Assembly (NCBI GenBank): GCA_030407085.1
Contig: CM059587.1
Coordinates: 97,025,001 to 97,089,000, forward strand
From: Trichopria drosophilae
Lineage: Eukaryota > Arthropoda > Insecta > Hymenoptera > Diapriidae
DNA: 64,000 nucleotides
Direction: 5' to 3'
The first letter of the stretch is position 1. The number at the start of each line of letters is the position of its first letter. A model generated the notes under the pieces. That model had not been told where the DNA came from and ran no database searches. It saw only the letters and a list, made by a program, of their open reading frames with translations. A program made the translations under genes and the position numbers. Positions 1-10,859 of the stretch are shown here, in pieces.

Positions 1-2015
1 GCGATCAAACTTCCCCTTATTCGGCTTTCGGTTCAGGGAGTAAGCTCGGCTTCCGAATTCTCTGAAATATCTGACGTCGGGTACGGTTCCATTCCATAAT
101 TCGAACGGCGTCTTTCCATTCAGAATCTTCGAGGGACATCTGTTTCTGATGTGGTTCGCGGTGTTCACGGCTTCTCCCCAGAATGACATCGGCAACCCAG
201 ATTGTATCAGCAAGCATCTAGCCATGTCGTTGAGCGTGCGATTCTTTCTTTCGGCAACGCCGTTTTGTTCCGGTGTATAGGTTACCGTTAGACGACGACT
301 TATTCCATGTTCTGCTAGGAACTTGTCAAATCTTCCGTTCCGATACTCTTTGCCGTTGTCCGTCTGAAGGTATTTGATTTTTCGACCGGTTTGGTTTTCA
401 GCAAGGGCCTTGTATCCTTGAACGCTTCGAAGACTTCATCTTTCGTATTTAAGAGACGAATTACGCACCATCTCGATTTGTCGTCGATGAATGTCGCCAT
501 ATATTTCGCTCCTCCGTTCGATTCCTTGCGCATTGGCCCGCACACGTCAGAGTGCACGATTTTAAAGAGTTCCGATTTTCGTTAAGAGTTTGATGAAAAG
601 GGCGAACGCGTCATTTTTCCAAGGATACACACTTCGCATTTGAAACGGTCGTCAATTGTGCTTATATCGATACCGCGTATAATACCTGATCGAACGCATT
701 CCGCGAGATCGCGTATATTCACGTGGCCCATTCTTCGATGCCAGTTCTCGTACGAATTTGAATAAAGTTTGTTAACGACATTGTTGCAGTTTGACGCCTT
801 TTCACGAACATAATAAAGATCATTAATGCGATCGGCGACTAGTACTATTTCTTTGTTTCGATCAATCACTTTACACGAATGTTTATCGAAAACAACTGTG
901 TGGCCGTGGTCGGTGATTTTTCCTACCGAGAGCAGGTTCGTTCGTAATTCCGGAACGTACAGAGCATCGCGCACGTTTACCGTTTTCAACAACCCGTCTA
1001 TTTCCGTTGAAATCGAAACTGTTCCTTTAGCTTTTATTTCCGTCGATGAATCCGTCGCGAGATTCAGCGTTCCTTCGACCTTCGAGATCGATAAATTCGT
1101 GAAATCGCGCTTATCGTTGCATAAATGGGAAGAACACCCACTGTCCAAGCACCAACCATTTCGCGAATTTTCATTTTTTACACCGAATGCCTGACATTTA
1201 AGATCGGTTTCCGACGCGTACAGACTTGAAACATTCGATTTGTCGGTATTTCCTTTGTCGCGACACTCCGATGCCTTATGTCCAAATTTCCGGCATCGAT
1301 GGCACTTGAATTTAAACGAGTCACCGGTTTTGTTTACGCGATCGTCTTTCTTCTTCGGTTTACACGGTTTCTTATTGTTTATCGATGCTTTTGCCGCCAA
1401 TGCGTTCGATATGCGCGCGCGCGTGTCACCTTTCCGCGCATCACTTTCTTCGAGAATTTTGACCCGTAAAGCTTCCGGTGTCGGTAAATTGTCGCGTGAC
1501 TCTATCGCGCACCGAAAATTCTCGAATGACGGTGGCAAGCTATATAATAACATTATGGCGAGCAAATCTGGATTTACCTTTATTTCCATTTCACTTAGCC
1601 TGTCTACCGTGTCGAAGAATTGACGGAGATGCTCTTGGACGCTGTCGCCATCTTCCATGCGATGCAGGGTGAGCCGCTTCAGCAAAGTCGCCTTCCGCGC
1701 CGGTCCCGTCGATTGATAGATCGACTGAAGTTTCTGCCACACAGCATTCGACGTATCACATCCCTTTATCTGCTTCAGTTCGGCGGGGCTGATTGCCAAA
1801 ATTAAGTCCGATCTTGCGATTCTGTCTGCTTTGTCCCACGCTGCAGCTGCTGCGCCAGATTCGTCATCTCCAGCAACGACATTGGGTCTCACATTTTCCC
1901 CACTTACGTATGTCCAGTTGTCGTTTCTTACGAGCAGCGCTTCCATCTGGATCTTCCAGGTGTCGAAATTATCTTTCGTTAACGATTCGACACGAACTGC
2001 GTGATGCGACGCCAT
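1..2015 (-). pseudogene. Copia (Ty1-type) retrotransposon gag-pol, frameshifted, cut by window edge
   Basis: Reading from 2015 downward: a gag region (LTKDNFDTWKIQMEALL), a CCHC zinc knuckle (CHRCRKFGHKASEC), an aspartic protease motif (WCLDSGCSSHLC), a GAG-pre-integrase domain (WHRRMGHVNIRDL, CEVCILGK), then the integrase core with its first Asp in HSDVCGP. Gag to pre-integrase is open from 2015 to about 582. A frameshift near 575-600 moves the integrase to another frame, and a second near 405-425 moves it again. The second and third catalytic positions (TDNGKEY and GVAERKN) lie in that third frame, which stays open to base 1. Domain order protease-integrase is diagnostic of copia. Reverse transcriptase and RNase H, if present, lie outside the window. 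The two frameshifts make this copy inactive. Confidence 0.93.
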
Positions 2016-2117
2016 TTTCGTCGCGATTTTTCGAACGAGTGAAAATACACACGAACTGGTTTCTCTTTACTCACTTATCTCGCACTGTCTTTTCGAATCC
2101 GCTAATTTTCGCGAGTC

Positions 2118-2132
2118 CTGGGCCCATAACCT
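2118..2132 (-). other. Copia primer-binding site (half-tRNA type)
   Basis: The minus strand reads GGTTATGGGCCCAG just inside the LTR. This is complementary to the anticodon stem-loop of initiator tRNA-Met (CTGGGCCCATAACC), not to a tRNA 3' end. Drosophila copia is known to prime from such an internal tRNA-Met fragment, so the site also supports the family call. Confidence 0.85.
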
Positions 2133-2133
2133 C

Positions 2134-2381
2134 TTAGCACGAGCTTGGTGGAGGTAGGGTTCGAAAAGGAACACAACAAGTGAAATCAAAAGTAGCTTTA
2201 TTGAACAGATTTAGATAAAGATACGCGCCGGGCGAAAAGCCGGGACCAGAATGCGCTATGTTGGCACGCGGCACGTAAGACAGCAAGAAGCGCCTCTGAC
2301 GGCGGTGGGCGCAACTCGAGGTTCGCATACACATAATCGCTCGAGTATTGTCGGTACAACAGTTTCCTAACGATCTCAACA
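2134..2381 (-). mobile_element. 5' LTR of the copia element
   Basis: It lies between the primer-binding site and a sharp junction with foldback-repeat sequence at 2381/2382. In sense orientation it begins TGTTGAGATCG. The outer end is well placed because sequence from 2382 on aligns to the foldback element at 44734-45401. The inner end is approximate. The partner LTR is outside the window. Confidence 0.7.
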
Positions 2382-2480
2382 AAAATGTACTGAACCTTTT
2401 TTTAGAACATAAAATTTCCTACAAAAAAGTCAGCGAGGGTCATAGTGCAAGGTTATAGAGCAGTAGCATCTACTTAAAAT
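2382..2480. repeat. Fragment of the 44734-45401 foldback family
   Basis: AAAATTTCCTACAAAAAAGT followed by CAGCGAGGG matches the arm of the large foldback at 44.9-45.2 kb (AAAATTTCCTAAAAAAAAGT, CAGCGAG). Alignment begins right at the copia LTR edge, so the LTR element seems to have inserted into this repeat. Bases 2481-2820 hold nothing recognisable. Confidence 0.65.
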
Positions 2481-2819
2481 TTCTTTGAGTGTATATACAT
2501 TTATATACATCAATATACATACAAAAATTATAATAACTCATTTCACTCAATATTTATCGAAACCTAATGAATGAGGGCGCAAATTCTTCATTTTTTCAAG
2601 CTCTAAAGCTCTTTCTTGGGCGAGATTTCATTACATATTCTGTGAAATGAGTCATAACTTCAGACATATTCAACGCAAGTCAAATGTTCTTATGGACAAA
2701 TATACAAAAAATTGTTATTAGGAAAATCTTGCTTCCATATATATTTATCAAAACATATTAAACTTTTCGTCTTGCGAAGTAATTTTTTCATCATAATATT
2801 ACTCAGAATATAATATATG

Positions 2820-3345
2820 TTTTGCGTGTTTAGAGCTGAGTCTTACTTTTCAAGTAAAAAGTGGTCTTTTATGAATGTTTAACAGGAGAGTGTGCTATTA
2901 TTGCAGATGACTTTTACTGTGAAGAAAAAGTAGGAAAATTATAAAACCTTTTAGTTTTTTTCTGATAACTATGTAAATAATTCAGCCGAAGTAGTACGCT
3001 AAATTACATACAATTATGTGTCAATGAATCATAGATACTTACGATTTCCGGCAGAATATTGGTTACCATTTCATTCATGAAAATCTGGTAATTAAAATTA
3101 ATTATCTATGCCTTATTAAATAGTTCACACCTGAATACTATGTTTCGTAGAAAAGTAATACAGGAAAATGTAGCAAATTATTATCAGTTGCTGATCATTT
3201 CATACCGCAAACGTCGAAGGTCAAAGATAATGGCGAAATTAAATGGGTTCCATGAATAACCTATCACTATCCATCAAAATTCGCGAAAATTCGACAGTCA
3301 CGGAGTAGCAATGATTAATTAAGATGCGATTTATTGTAGTTTATC
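2820..3345. repeat. Interspersed repeat family X, copy A (uninterrupted)
   Basis: It contains GAGTCTTACTTTTCAAGTAA, AACAGGAGAGTGTGCTATTA, AATTCAGCCGAAGTAGTACG and GACAGTCACGGAGTAGCA. The same blocks in the same order recur at 31842-31985 plus 33382-33750 (copy B, split) and, more diverged, at 14128-14500 (copy C). No terminal repeats or coding potential seen. Copy A gives the empty-site structure for copy B. Confidence 0.8.
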
Positions 3346-4310
3346 TTATCTATAATCGCATTTAATACACAACACAACAGAAAAATGAAGGGTGAAATGA
3401 ATAATCTTCATTATGATGAATAAGGAAGCGAAATATATTCACGAACGATTGCCAGACCTTCCATCTGATTAGGTTATACTTCCATATGGATTAACATTTT
3501 TAACATAATTTTAAAAATCTTTTTATTGTTATTCGGGTATAAACTTTTATCTCGCTCGTAATTTATTGATTCGTATCCATATATGCTTTTGAGAAAAAAT
3601 AGTAAATATAAATAACAAATTATCGAAGGTAAAAGTATACATGTTCCATAAAAAATTGTGACTCACTGCATAAGCAGTGTCCGGTTAAAAATTGTCAATC
3701 ATTCCCTAATTAACCCATTAATGCCCAAGGCAAACTTTTTTGCTTCAATTTTAATCGAATATTTCGTATCAAAATAGAAGGTACATGTCCTACTATTTTC
3801 GAGGTCGCTCTTTAAGATTTAAGATAAGGAAATGAATTTCAAATATTATAGTTTAGGTTTCGTTTTTCTCGAAAACTATCAACTTTTGGAAAAAAATACT
3901 TAGAATTTATTGCAGAATACACTGTATTTTTTAGAATTTTTCTTAAATAAATTAAAATATTTTAAACAACAAATTCTCAAAATATCAGTAAAAAAATTCT
4001 GAAAAAAATCCCTTATATTTATCTATAAATTCTTTTCTTTCTAACATTTGTTTAAAAAAACTCATATAGTTTATGAGTACGGGCGTACAGAAATTTTTCA
4101 ACGAAATTTTCATGGTTGACGCCATTTTGAGTCGTTAGAGTGATGTGGTAAGAGTTCATGTAACTGTTTGCACTAAACGTGACTATATAGGGTAAATTTT
4201 CACATTGGAACACTGAACGAGCAAAACGATGTTTTTTATACAATTTGTATTATTACATATATGTAAAAAATCAATTATTGTATTGTAAATATCCGTCGTT
4301 GGGGTTCTTA
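3346..4310. other. Non-coding AT-rich stretch
   Basis: No splice-bounded open frame, RNA gene or repeat recognised. A 63-codon minus frame at 4052-4243 has no family resemblance. Confidence 0.6.
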
Positions 4311-5193
4311 CACTGAGAAAACAATTTTTTTGCGCCAAATAAGATTTGTTTATAGTTAATAAATGTGTTATTTAACTATGGCGAAATAAATATTTATTAA
4401 CAATTAATAAATCGCATATTTAATAATAAGTCGGTAATATAGTTGACTCAACACAGATTGCTTTGTGCCAAATATAATATTTGTTAATTATTAACAAATA
4501 TATAATTAAATCGTCTACACAAGGTAATACTTATAAGATAATACTTGTTACTGAATATCGATTTTTAGAAAACAAAACAGTATTGCGACCATTATATATA
4601 TAAACACAGATTCAGACACTCCCCTCTATCTTAAAAGAATATATATATATTTACTAATCATATGCAATTTGAAAAAGTTATATAGGAAAGACAAATAAAC
4701 AACGCCTACAAAACAATATAAAATGTGTGTGAATGGTAAACTGGATCTGTAGAATAACTGGAATGGCCCTCTGATTCTTTTTTGCGATATAACTTTTTCA
4801 CGGGTCGAAAAAACATACTCTTAAGACATGTCGAAGAAAATCTCGATGACGGTAATATCATTAGCTATTTAGGAAAAGGTAGGAAAATAATTACTATAAG
4901 ATTTAGTTAACATTTTTTATGTTAGCAAAATGGAAGGAAACTTTGAGCTTGGAGATCGCGAAATAACGGGATCAACGCGCGCGCATTTATTTCACATTCA
5001 ACAAGATATTTGTTTATTATTACCAAATGTATTTTGGTTCAAATAGATGACATATTTATATAAAAAATTTGTCATTTTTCCATTAATAGGATATTTATTA
5101 ACTATTAAGATATTTATTTGAATTAAATACATATATTCATCAAATTGCCAACAAAATACATTTATTTAGTGGAAACAATTTCTTTTCTCAGTG
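4311..5193. mobile_element. Non-autonomous TIR element with TA target duplication
   Basis: The left end CACTGAGAAAACAATTTTTT and the right end (read inverted) CACTGAGAAAAGAAATTG are inverted copies. TA stands on each side (4309-4310 and 5194-5195), as in Tc1/mariner-type insertion. The 883-bp interior is very AT-rich, with many TTAATAAAT/ATTTATTAA blocks, and no transposase frame. Confidence 0.8.
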
Positions 5194-5270
5194 TACCGAT
5201 TATGAGGACTGTTAGCACATCTTGTTAACAGTTAAACGATTTTTTCAGTTTTTCTCGAAATCAACTACTA

Positions 5271-5607
5271 CAGTGGCCCTCCCCTTATTTTAACTTTTCG
5301 AGTCAAGGAAGATGGCGGCTTCTTTCCTTATTTTACCGCTTCCCCTCATCCTCACCACTGGCAGTATGAGAGAATAAAAACAGAGAGAGAGGATATATAG
5401 TGGCGTCTTTCTTCACCTGCATGAGCAAGCGCAAACAGCAGTCCGCTCTATTTGAACCACTGATATATATATACAATTTGTATATATATCAATGATTTGA
5501 ACACTTTCAAATGGCGAATGGTGGGGGAACTCACGAGGGGAAGAAGTTAACATAAGGGACGAAAGAAAGTTAAAATAATAGGAGTTAAAATAAGGGGAGG
5601 GCCACTG
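5271..5607. mobile_element. MITE with CAGTGGCCCTCC ends, TA duplication
   Basis: Starts CAGTGGCCCTCCCCTTATTT and ends with the inverted copy (AAATAAGGGGAGGGCCACTG). TA is present on both sides. Length 337 bp, no coding frame. The interior holds a GA-rich patch and TATATATA stretches. Pogo/Tigger- or mariner-type mobilisation is inferred from the CAGTG start and TA site. Confidence 0.85.
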
Positions 5608-5609
5608 TA

Positions 5610-7320
5610 TGACTTATGGCGTTTTTCCATGCAGCCCCTCAATTATTATGTATAGTTTTCATTACAAAACCCCTTTAAAAATAAAAGATAATATTATAGA
5701 CTAGGTTTTAAGGGGTTTTTCAAATTGCGCTTATCTAATCATCGAAATGAATATGCAATTTAAGCATCGGTTAAAATATTAAGAAATAGAATATACAAAA
5801 AAAAGCTTAAGCTCATAGGTCAATCAGAAAGGCATTTATAGCGTGCCATAAAAAATTACATTTTTAGAGCAGAATACATACTATTTTTTGATTTTGTAAA
5901 AAGCGAGTCACACTTCTACTCGCATATCCTTCATTTTGCCTCGTGGAAGCTCATTCTTGAAACATTTTTCTTTCAATAATATATATCAAAAGGCACATAA
6001 AAAAAATTTTAAATGATTTGCTTAAGACTTAAGACTAACTTTTATGGCGAATTAAAACATAAATTCTTAATAAAACCACACCTTTTCGAGCTACAGCTTC
6101 ATAACTATAATTATATTATCTATATCTTAAAGTAAACTAATAATGTATATTTTTCATTATAAACATTTCCACTTATAGTAGTTCGATTATTACGGAGTAA
6201 CTAGAATTTTTTAAGTTTTATCCTACGGACGTGCGTAAAGTAATATTTTTTTTCATCGATTACTGTGCGTAAAGTGACACTTTTTTTCATACTATGCACA
6301 AAAGTTACTTTTTTTCATACTGTGCGTAAAAGTGTTGCAAGATGCATAAAACTACTAATTAATATTGTGTAAAAACTAGATTTGTGGGGATTTCGGACAA
6401 CAGTGGTAAAAAAATTTCTTATTCTGGTGCATCAAAAAGCTTCTCCTACTGGGATATGACATTTGGCGCTGTTGTCGACAAATTAGCAAGCTTTCAACCG
6501 CCATATTGGCCGATGGTCCAATCACCTTTCTCCAAATGCAAGCTTTGAGCAGTTTGAAAAAACAGCCACCACCATATGTCAGATCCCAATAATCATCAAG
6601 GTATCTCCCCATCTAGTAACACTGATCCATTCACAAAGAAAGATATGTAAACAAATAAAGGACCTTAGACAAAGTATCTACTTTAAAACAAGATGACGAT
6701 GAGAGCAACTGCGACGAACCAAACCAAAAGAAAATAAAAACAATTTCAAATTTTCTTATGCTTAATGTTAACAATAAGTGCACCATCCAATAGATATAAG
6801 AATTCAGTCACTGTAATATAGCACCATAGAGTCCCGGTATAATATATTAAATATGTTGCTAATAAATACGCAGATGCAACAGAATACAACAGAAAATTGA
6901 TACATTTCCTGGAAATGTCCATATTCAATTAATGTCTCCAAATTTATCTGATCGTAGCGTATCAGGTGAACGTTGAATACATTTATGTCAAAACATACTA
7001 CATAATACACATGAAATGTAACATATCATACAGAATCAAACAGTATACATAACTGTGTTAATAAGTTTAGCACAATAGTATTGCCAATCATTCTAAACTT
7101 TATTAGTCCATATAGTCGCGATTATAGTAAGCATATGATTCATGTTTAAAACTAACTTGAACTCGTCGTCAAAGCACAGTCTAATGACCTAAAAGGAGAA
7201 AAATAAGTACATCCAATCTGGTTTTTTATTCCTGATCGACAATCGACATTTCGTGCATAGATTTTAACCAGATAAGATTAAATATTTTAGAAACTCAACA
7301 AGATATTTGAAGAAAACAGT
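5610..7320. other. Non-coding stretch with a short tandem repeat
   Basis: At about 6231-6345, three to four copies of a roughly 37-bp unit containing TGCGTAAAGTNACTTTTTTT are visible. Short minus frames at 6376-6612 and 6746-7010 lack splice context and family resemblance. No alternative serpin loop exon was recognised here. Confidence 0.55.
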
Positions 7321-7452
7321 AAATTTATTTTTATAATTTATTTGGGCCCATAAAATACTTATATATTATATACATAAATTACGAATAATTAAATAATACT
7401 GAACACTTGATTAATAAATATGTTTCATAAAATATTATATTATAAATCCATA

Positions 7453-10400
7453 TCATGCGGTTGGGTTGTATAACCGTGCAATGAATAGGTCAACGTTGTT
7501 AATGCGAATTATAATAAGCGATGGTTTGTTGACTATTATCTTGTCTCCCCCGAATTTCAAAGATATACCAATATCTGAAACAAATAAAGGAAGTTAATGT
7601 CAATAATTCATATCCATCCGATGTCTTCAGTGAAAATAAAAATAGGATAATCTATATATCTATCAATTTTCCAAAAAAAAACAAAAAAAAAACGTTTCAC
7701 AACTTTTAAATTGTTTAATATTCATTTCAAAGACACTTTGTAGAAATTGCAACTATTTGTAGGTCATATTACTTCTAGCATTCTTATGTAATGTCTATGA
7801 AATATACCTTTTTAAGCAATTTTTAGATATTTTTTGGCTCAAATGTCTTCTCTAAATCTCCGAGAGTGAGAACTCACTTACTATAGAGTGAAAATTCCGT
7901 CTTAAATAGTGAGAATTCACTCTTTTACTAGGGTGGCCCAATTTTCACTCCATATAGGAGTACACTTTAAGACATTTGTGGAGAGAAAACTTTCCGACTA
8001 CTAATCAGATAGTTTTGCTACACAATTAGTGTAAAATTTTTAAATATTTGAAAAGAAATAAAAATGCCGAGCATTTCTACGAGGAGGTCATTTTAGAATT
8101 AAAATAATAAAGTTAAAAAACTTACCCGTCACAGCTGCAGCTTCAGTTCCACTCTCATTAACTTCAATAAATGCTTTTTGAACAATATTACTCAGCGTGA
8201 TTGGTTGATCTACTATTCCACCGAAATCAGCAGATGTTGAGAAGATGTCAGCCATTCCCATCTAAAAATCGTAATATAAATAAATTCTGATTTCTTTATA
8301 CAGTAAATTTCATGCAGTGATTTTATATATATGTACTTATTATGAAATACACGATTGTCATAACTATCATAAAGAGATATAACAGTAATAAAGATTAGCT
8401 GGAAACCGTATGTAAATAGTGTTTTATTGTAATAAATATATACGATTAATGACGCTTGTCTTCAAAGTACCATTTACTAAAACGGTAAATTTACCTTTGA
8501 GAGTGGTTCTGCTAAATTTAAGGTATTTTCAATTTTGAACCTGGGTAGTGAAATATCGACAGTGTAGTTCCGATTTAAATTGTACAGATCTACATGTCTC
8601 AGTAAGTGTAGGTTTTGTTCGATATGCCGTAAACCATTTACTTCATCGGGAACAACAATTGTCATAGTCACGAGTCCACTCGGCTGTAAATAATAAAGAG
8701 TATAAAATAGTTTTCAATTTAGGCACTAATTATATTCTACTGTTGAAATGCTGTTGCAAAAATATTTTACCCCATATGGAAGAATGACGTAGTCAGCGGG
8801 AAGATTTGGCACTCGTCCGTGAATAAAGTCTGCTTCTTTGTGCATCATATGAACACTCTTGTGTGTGTTTTGATCAGAATAAAAAGGCTCCAATGCTGTA
8901 TTTTCTTTATTAAATGGGAATGTCCAATTTCCATTAAAGTAAACTGTGTTCAAAAGAGCCATTATTGTAGATGGCTCAACTGAATCTGAAAATGACAGTG
9001 TATCTTGTTAGAAACAAGAGAATGGGAAAAATAATATCTTATGAAAGGGGTAGATGCACAACATCAAATCTATGAAATACACCATTAATAATGTTGAAAA
9101 AATTATTTCTTTGTCATTTTTGGCAAGGAATACAGTGGCGTAAGAATAAAAAGTGAAAACAATTTTTTTCACCCATAAATTTAATTAAAACTACAAATTT
9201 GTCTTTTCAAAAAAATGCTATAATTAGTTCTGTATAATATATTGTTCTGTAGTGATTTAAAAATTTTTTAAAATTAGAGTGGACATAAAAACACATAAAT
9301 TTTTGAAAAAAAATTTGTTTATCTGTAAAAAATTGTTTTGCACTTTTTATTCTAGCACCACTGAACTTTACGTAAATAATGACTATAGATATAATTTTTT
9401 CAAATTTTTAAAAGCTGTATTTCATAATGCTGATTTTGTGCCTGCTAATGAATTGGCAATATTTGAAGATCTAAATTTAACTAACCAGGTTCCATTATTT
9501 CCTTGATTTTGTGGTTTGTTTGATGTGCAACCCAGTCATTAATAATCTTCGCAGCCTTTTCTTTATCGTTAAAATCAACAGATTGACTACCGGAGTTGAA
9601 AGAAAATTGTAGCATTTGTTGGAATTTTTCTTTCGGAGTTATGTCTTTTGACGTGAATATATTGCTTACGGACTTCAAAGTAACTCCCAGAGATTCTTCA
9701 TCCTAAAAAAAGAATAAATTTGTGATTTAGGGTGGCAATTTGTCATATTTTACGAGTATACAAATTTCAATGCAGTCATTGTTATATTATTTTTATTTAA
9801 GTTAATAGTTAGTACTTAAATTGACGTAAATATTTTACTTAGTATTCAGAATGATTGATTATCATGAATAACGACGCTATGCAATAATCCCAAAGAGGAA
9901 TATACTAATGTGATAAATAAAATAGCTAAAAGTCCCACTAAAATTAATTTCACTTAAAACATGTCCAATAGACCTTCAACGTTTGAGAAGTTGCAGTTAA
10001 GGCCATAAAGCAATTAAATCAAATATAGCTCTGCTAAAGATTAACTTCAAATTAACTGAAAATGTTTCTTCATTTTGCCTCCTTTGTTAGGTAGTTAAAC
10101 TCAATTTAAATTTTAAATTCAACTTCTTTAAAAAGTAGTTAAATTTACTAGCAATTTTGTTCAGGGTAATAATTTCAACTTTCTGTGCCAAATTGCGTAA
10201 AACATAAATCAGCAAATATTTTAGTGAACCTTACATTCAAAACACGTGTAAGAGTTGCAAGTCCTCCGTAAGTTGCCATGTCACCTATTTTCAAATGAAG
10301 ACCTTTTTGTAGAATTTCCTTGGTTTTACCTTCAGCACCTAAAGCTGCCATATTTAAAGCCAGATATGCACTGAGTGGAGAAGTAACAATATTTTGATCA

Positions 10401-10762
10401 AGTTTCATTTCTGCTACATTCTGAAAATAGGCAATGTTAACGTATAATTAATATTTTATCGACACGTATGATTTGAATTGTTGTAAATGCTTTGCGCAAA
10501 TACACTTTACCTGATAAAAGTATGGGGAAAATGTGTTTGCTGCTCTTGAAATTGTTTGTGCCGCTGGTACTTCGTAGTTTTCAACAGGTAATGAAACTCC
10601 CAGCTGAGCAATGCACAGTGCTACTATTCCAGTTACTAACAAAATAAAAATTTAAAATAGTAATATTTTTTTAGTAAATAAATAATTATTTTAGTCTCGA
10701 TGCACTAACTATTATAGATGTACGTTATAGTTTTGATAGATGGAATACTTACGGAAATTCAT
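7453..10762 (-). CDS. Secreted inhibitory serpin, eight coding exons, 399 aa
   Basis: Exons: 10753-10762, 10511-10635, 10235-10420, 9486-9702, 8771-8985, 8495-8683, 8126-8261, 7453-7574. All introns are GT-AG and phases join to 399 codons plus TGA, usual serpin length. The first ~18 residues (MNFLTGIVALCIAQLGVS) form a signal peptide, so the product should be secreted into haemolymph. Serpin marks: NIVTSPLS at 55-62, NTVYFNGNW at 192-200, hinge ESGTEAAAVT at 350-359, C-terminal LFIARLYNP. The small alanines of the hinge are typical of inhibitors. Counting from Gly352 as P15, and independently back from KP at 376-377, gives Lys366 as P1 and Phe367 as P1', so a trypsin-like target is inferred. 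The last exon begins at P7 of the reactive loop. In insects such serpins regulate melanisation and Toll cascades, but which one this is cannot be told. Confidence 0.95.
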
Positions 10763-10817
10763 CTTTCTTTAATAGAAGGACGATACTAAAATTTTCACGT
10801 TGGACAGACTAGTTTGT

Positions 10818-10854
10818 AATGAATGTTAACTTCGAAATTGTACGAGTTTATATA
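10818..10854 (-). promoter_or_regulatory. Serpin core promoter: TATA box and initiator
   Basis: On the minus strand TATATAAAC (10854-10846) is followed by an initiator-like TCATTA centred near 10821, about 33 bases downstream. That puts transcription start about 60 bases before the ATG at 10762. Spacing fits a focused insect promoter. Confidence 0.6.
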
Positions 10855-10859
10855 TCGAA

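Noticed and set aside
826..1805. Several plus-strand frames across the copia element
   Set aside because: They are antisense shadows of the minus-strand gag-pol.
6376..7010. Minus frames downstream of the serpin, considered as alternative reactive-loop exons
   Set aside because: No hinge-distal loop or C-terminal serpin motif (KP..., ...YNP) is present.
7840..7990. Possible small inverted-repeat element around GAGTGAGAACTCAC
   Set aside because: Pairing is patchy and no target duplication was found.
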